This document shows, one piece after another, positions 61,229 through 64,000 of a stretch of DNA of 64,000 nucleotides. The DNA is from Flectonema sp. DT1601 (Eukaryota; Euglenozoa; Diplonemea; Diplonemida; Diplonemidae). The first letter of the stretch is position 1; every line of letters starts with the position of its first letter. Both the position numbers and the translations under genes were made by a program. The DNA is taken from the NCBI GenBank assembly GCA_964019425.1, contig OZ025781.1:682001-746000 (forward strand), given 5' to 3'. The notes under the pieces are model-generated. The model worked only from the letters and a program-made list of their open reading frames with translations. It was not told where the DNA came from and did no database searches.

Positions 61229-61780
61229 ATGCCTGCGTGTTGTGTACTACAAGACAACAAGTGGAGGTTAAACACTTTACAACACAGTGATCTACTAGAT
61301 GTGTTTTCTGAGTGGACAATACCTGAATTAATAGGTGATGAGATACCTGTTGAATATTACCAAAAACAATGTAAAGAATTGAAAATAAGAAACAAACAGA
61401 AAATTGAAGAATTACTATTTGTCAAACAGACATCGTTGGACTTGTCGAAGAGTTTTGTAGGGAGGGTTGGAATACTTCCTATTTTTGGAGTTTTATCGTT
61501 ATTGAATAATTTGAAAGAAATAAACCTATCTCACAGTCAATTAGAATCTCCAATTATTACTATTCTGGCTAAAATATTATCACGTCATCCTTCACTAGAG
61601 TCGGTTGATGTGTCGTATAATCCATTTTCATCATTGGGAGTGCAAGCTTTATTAGAAGCTGCGGTATTCAATTCAAACCTCTCTGTGATAACATTAACAG
61701 GAGTCGATGCTGTTTCTAGTCTTGTTCGTAGATTAAACGAACGATTGCAACTTAATCAACGTCAAAAACAACACAGTTAA
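61229..61780 (+). CDS. Small leucine-rich repeat protein (RI-like)
   Basis: This encodes 183 residues. The ATG follows an acceptor-like TTTTTACAG by 14 nt; an upstream in-frame ATG lies before that site. After an N-terminal segment with YYQKQCKELKIRNKQKIEELL come three to four LRR units of the long ribonuclease-inhibitor type: TSLDLSKSFVGRVGILPIFGVL, LKEINLSHSQLESPIITILAKIL, LESVDVSYNPFSSLGVQALLEAA and a final strand. The 'Y...C.......k..LLdLS' opening recalls small LRR proteins of flagellated protists, some of them flagellar. It is unrelated to the BspA-type repeats next door. Confidence 0.7.
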   Translation: MPACCVLQDNKWRLNTLQHSDLLDVFSEWTIPELIGDEIPVEYYQKQCKELKIRNKQKIEELLFVKQTSLDLSKSFVGRVGILPIFGVLSLLNNLKEINLSHSQLESPIITILAKILSRHPSLESVDVSYNPFSSLGVQALLEAAVFNSNLSVITLTGVDAVSSLVRRLNERLQLNQRQKQHS

Positions 61781-61922
61781 GATAATTCATTTCTTGGTAG
61801 AGAATTTACATTCTCTAATCTCTAATTAAGATAGAATTATTATCGATGTAATACACAAGTCAGTGCGTATAATTTGTTATGGTGTTCATAATTATTTTTA
61901 TCAAAGCGATTCAACGTTTAAA

Positions 61923-62765
61923 ATGGATCGCCGAGCTGTAAGAGAACAACTCAACAGGGATGCATTATCACCTCATGAACCACCTCGAAAATCAAAAGCG
62001 AGGGAAGCACCAATGATGGTGTTGTCGGAAGGCGTTTCATCTGACGCAACTCGACTACTTCAAGAAATTGAGAGAAAACCAGCCATACTACTCCCTGAAC
62101 CGGCGATGATCGCAACCAGAGAAGAGAAGAAAAAAAGGAGAGCTCGTCGATATAAAACGACAGTGCCGTTAGAAAGAAAGAAAAATCCACCGAACTTTAT
62201 TCCAATGCGCAATTCACTTGGGGAAATAACGAACAAGAACGTCATCAATCAAAAAAGGAACAGCAAAGAGAAGGCTAGCGACATATTCACATCTGAACTA
62301 CGGAGACTATTAGACGTTCTTGTCGATGAGGGAACATCTTGTGATTCCACTATCGTCAATCGACAACGGAACAGAAAGTGTCCTCCTCCGCTTCCTGTTC
62401 GTGTGAAGACCCCCGCCGGAGGGAATATTGTTACGATTTGTCAGTCAAAAAATACAAAAATAAGCAAAGCTACGCAGCCACTACAAAAGAGATCTCACGA
62501 TTTTGTACAACTGACAGGTTGTCCTGCACAACTATCAGCATCGTCACCGTATATACAACTCGATAATAGATCAACATCTCAAGAATTAGCGCATCTAATG
62601 CGAGTTCGTACTCCGCTATTAGGAAATCGTCGATCAATAGCAAAGAAGGTTCCAAAAGCTTCGATTGCAACAGGTCGAAGCATATCAACAATAATATCAT
62701 CTGGCAACTATTGGGGAAGGTCTATCTTGGCTCCATTTGCAATGTCTAGTTTAGCTAATTTATGA
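61923..62765 (+). CDS. Basic, probably disordered protein of unknown function
   Basis: This encodes 280 residues, rich in Arg, Lys, Ser and Pro, with no domain I recognise. Features seen: a Lys/Arg cluster EEKKKRRARRYK near residue 75 (a possible nuclear signal), one likely helix (SDIFTSELRRLLDVLVDE), a PPPLPVRVKTPAGG proline segment and a Ser-rich C-terminus. The start is the ATG after the acceptor-like TATCAAAG near 61905. It ends 189 bp before the next gene, on the same strand. Confidence 0.6.
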   Translation: MDRRAVREQLNRDALSPHEPPRKSKAREAPMMVLSEGVSSDATRLLQEIERKPAILLPEPAMIATREEKKKRRARRYKTTVPLERKKNPPNFIPMRNSLGEITNKNVINQKRNSKEKASDIFTSELRRLLDVLVDEGTSCDSTIVNRQRNRKCPPPLPVRVKTPAGGNIVTICQSKNTKISKATQPLQKRSHDFVQLTGCPAQLSASSPYIQLDNRSTSQELAHLMRVRTPLLGNRRSIAKKVPKASIATGRSISTIISSGNYWGRSILAPFAMSSLANL

Positions 62766-62954
62766 AGAATCCATATTTTCTTTTTTTTTTTTTAAAATAA
62801 AATTAAATATATAAATTTACACGAATGCCTCACCTTCCTCGCGTTGCCACGAGAGGAACTGTTTCTTTTATTGGCTGCTTTTTGTTTCTTCTGAGAAGAG
62901 TGTGAGAGTGTTTCAACATAATAATAAATTATATTACTTTCTAAGGTCAACAAA

Positions 62955-64000
62955 ATGCAGAACGGAATTCGTCATCTCCGTCACATAAGAATATGGTTTC
63001 GACCTGATGTACCTCGTGGTGACAGATGGCATGGTGGAATGCTTCAATACATACAGGATTACTTACCAAAGTTCCAAGATCAAAACCCTGAAGTAAAAAT
63101 AGAAACTCACACTCTCGTTGAGCAACATGAGAAATATGGTAACGAACAATTCCCTAAAATTGTTGGATACTATTTGAACGGAACTGCTGTGACCATCAGA
63201 GCATGGAAAATGAACCCTGAAGGTATTCATCAACACATTCACGAATTGAGGAATCGCTGTAACGACGTCGAACAACGACCACATCAAACCAGAGTAATAA
63301 AATCAGATCAAGAATCAATTCAAGGTTCATACACTCCTTTATTATGGTTGAAGGAGGACTACCTACCAGAGCCATACAACTATGATGAGTTGTGGAAGGA
63401 TGAGGTAAAAGACATTGCGAAATTCGTTCGCAGAAAGAAACAACACAGAGAGCAAGAATTCAACAAAAAATATTTCGTCCAAGTCGAGACTAGAAAGAAG
63501 ATGGAGAAGAGATGGAAAGACACAGTCTTTCCATACACTATCGGAAGCAACATGGAAGCAGTACCTGGAAGAATGCATCTCGAAGACACTAAAACCATTT
63601 TCCAAGAGGCTGGTTCATCACCTCCACAATCAGCCCTTGAAAGGGGAGGAGGAGGTTTCATGGGTGGGTTTGTCTCTCCATATTCAGCCAGTGAGAAGTC
63701 TGCCTTGACGAGTGGTGGAGGAAACAAAGTACGTATTTCATTATTTATACCTCGAAAAAAAATATTAATTTATCCCTATAGTTACTGCGACACGGATTAT
63801 TATTACACTGTTATAATTAACAAAAAAAAAAAAAAAAAAAAAAAAAAAACAGTACGACGTTGATGGGCATGAGGTTGGTGGAAAAGTTCCACCGTTTGCG
63901 GGAGCTCCTTACCAATCGGGTTACGGTGATTATGAAAATTTTTGGAAGAATTGGGATCTATTTCACTACTCTTCAGCATCTTACCGTCCTCATCCTAAAG
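62955..64000 (+). CDS. Mitochondrial ribosomal protein mL43-like (3' end outside the window)
   Basis: Exon 1 is 62955-63728 and exon 2 starts at 63853 and runs off the window. Residues ~25-100 match the L51/S25/CI-B8 thioredoxin-like domain typical of mL43: GGMLQYIQDYLPKFQDQNPEVKIE, then KIVGYYLNGTAVTIRAWKMNPEGI and a closing helix. mL43 is a component of the large subunit of the mitochondrial ribosome. Animal mL43 is about 160-215 residues; this one has a long charged extension of at least 190 residues (ending so far in a Gly/Tyr/Trp-rich segment), as is common in protist mitoribosomes. The ATG follows an acceptor-like TTTCTAAG by 9 nt. Confidence 0.72.
63729..63852 (+). other. Intron in the mL43-like gene
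   Basis: This is a 124-nt phase-0 intron (donor GTACGTAT, acceptor AACAG) that links GGNK to YDVDGHEVGG. Its last ~30 nt before CAG are almost pure A, so the usual pyrimidine tract is absent. The frame through it would give poly-Lys and then a stop. Confidence 0.8.

Overview
This window is nuclear DNA from a unicellular eukaryote. It is AT-rich and studded with homopolymeric A and T tracts. Every convincing gene lies on the + strand. Most start codons sit 5-55 nt behind a sequence that looks like a 3' splice site (pyrimidine-rich, then CAG, TAG or AAG). At least four short GT-AG introns can be placed because they restore or tidy reading frames. One-way gene order plus an acceptor upstream of most genes would fit spliced-leader trans-splicing, as in Euglenozoa, but ordinary 5'-UTR introns would look the same. 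The RMND1-like and mL43-like genes imply a mitochondrion. An LRR protein and an N-terminal 'NPSK' motif recall proteins I associate with kinetoplastids and other flagellated protists. I cannot name the organism.

Layout. 0.4-19.1 kb holds single-copy cellular genes in a row: an SLC18-like MFS transporter, a secreted YbjN-fold protein, a four-helix voltage-sensor-like protein, an NRF-6 type membrane acyltransferase, a HECT ubiquitin ligase, an unrecognised lysine-rich protein, an RMND1/Sif2 protein and a spliced PDZ protein. 20.06-26.86 kb is a tandem satellite of about 267-bp monomers with a 1606-bp six-monomer higher-order repeat. 27.0-31.3 kb is a TAF2-like gene. A short block of the same satellite follows (31.44-32.24 kb).

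32.24-60.92 kb is the most unusual region. It is a tandem family of genes with an N-terminal ubiquitin-like domain, a conserved linker, and 23-38 nearly identical 25-residue BspA-type leucine-rich repeats. There are three intact copies (A, C, D), one copy (B) split by a 7.8-kb LINE, and one truncated copy (E). Spacers of about 1.8 kb between copies are almost identical. The whole block interrupts a satellite monomer, and the satellite resumes on its far side at 60.92 kb. The LINE enters copy B in frame. Its ORF1 ends in UGA-C, and the frame then stays open through a perfect 2A-type motif (GDVERNPGP) into ORF2. ORF2 carries an endonuclease, a reverse transcriptase and three copies of a Cys/His motif I do not recognise.

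61.2-64.0 kb returns to ordinary genes: a small LRR protein, a basic protein of unknown function, and an mL43-like mitochondrial ribosomal protein that runs off the end of the window.
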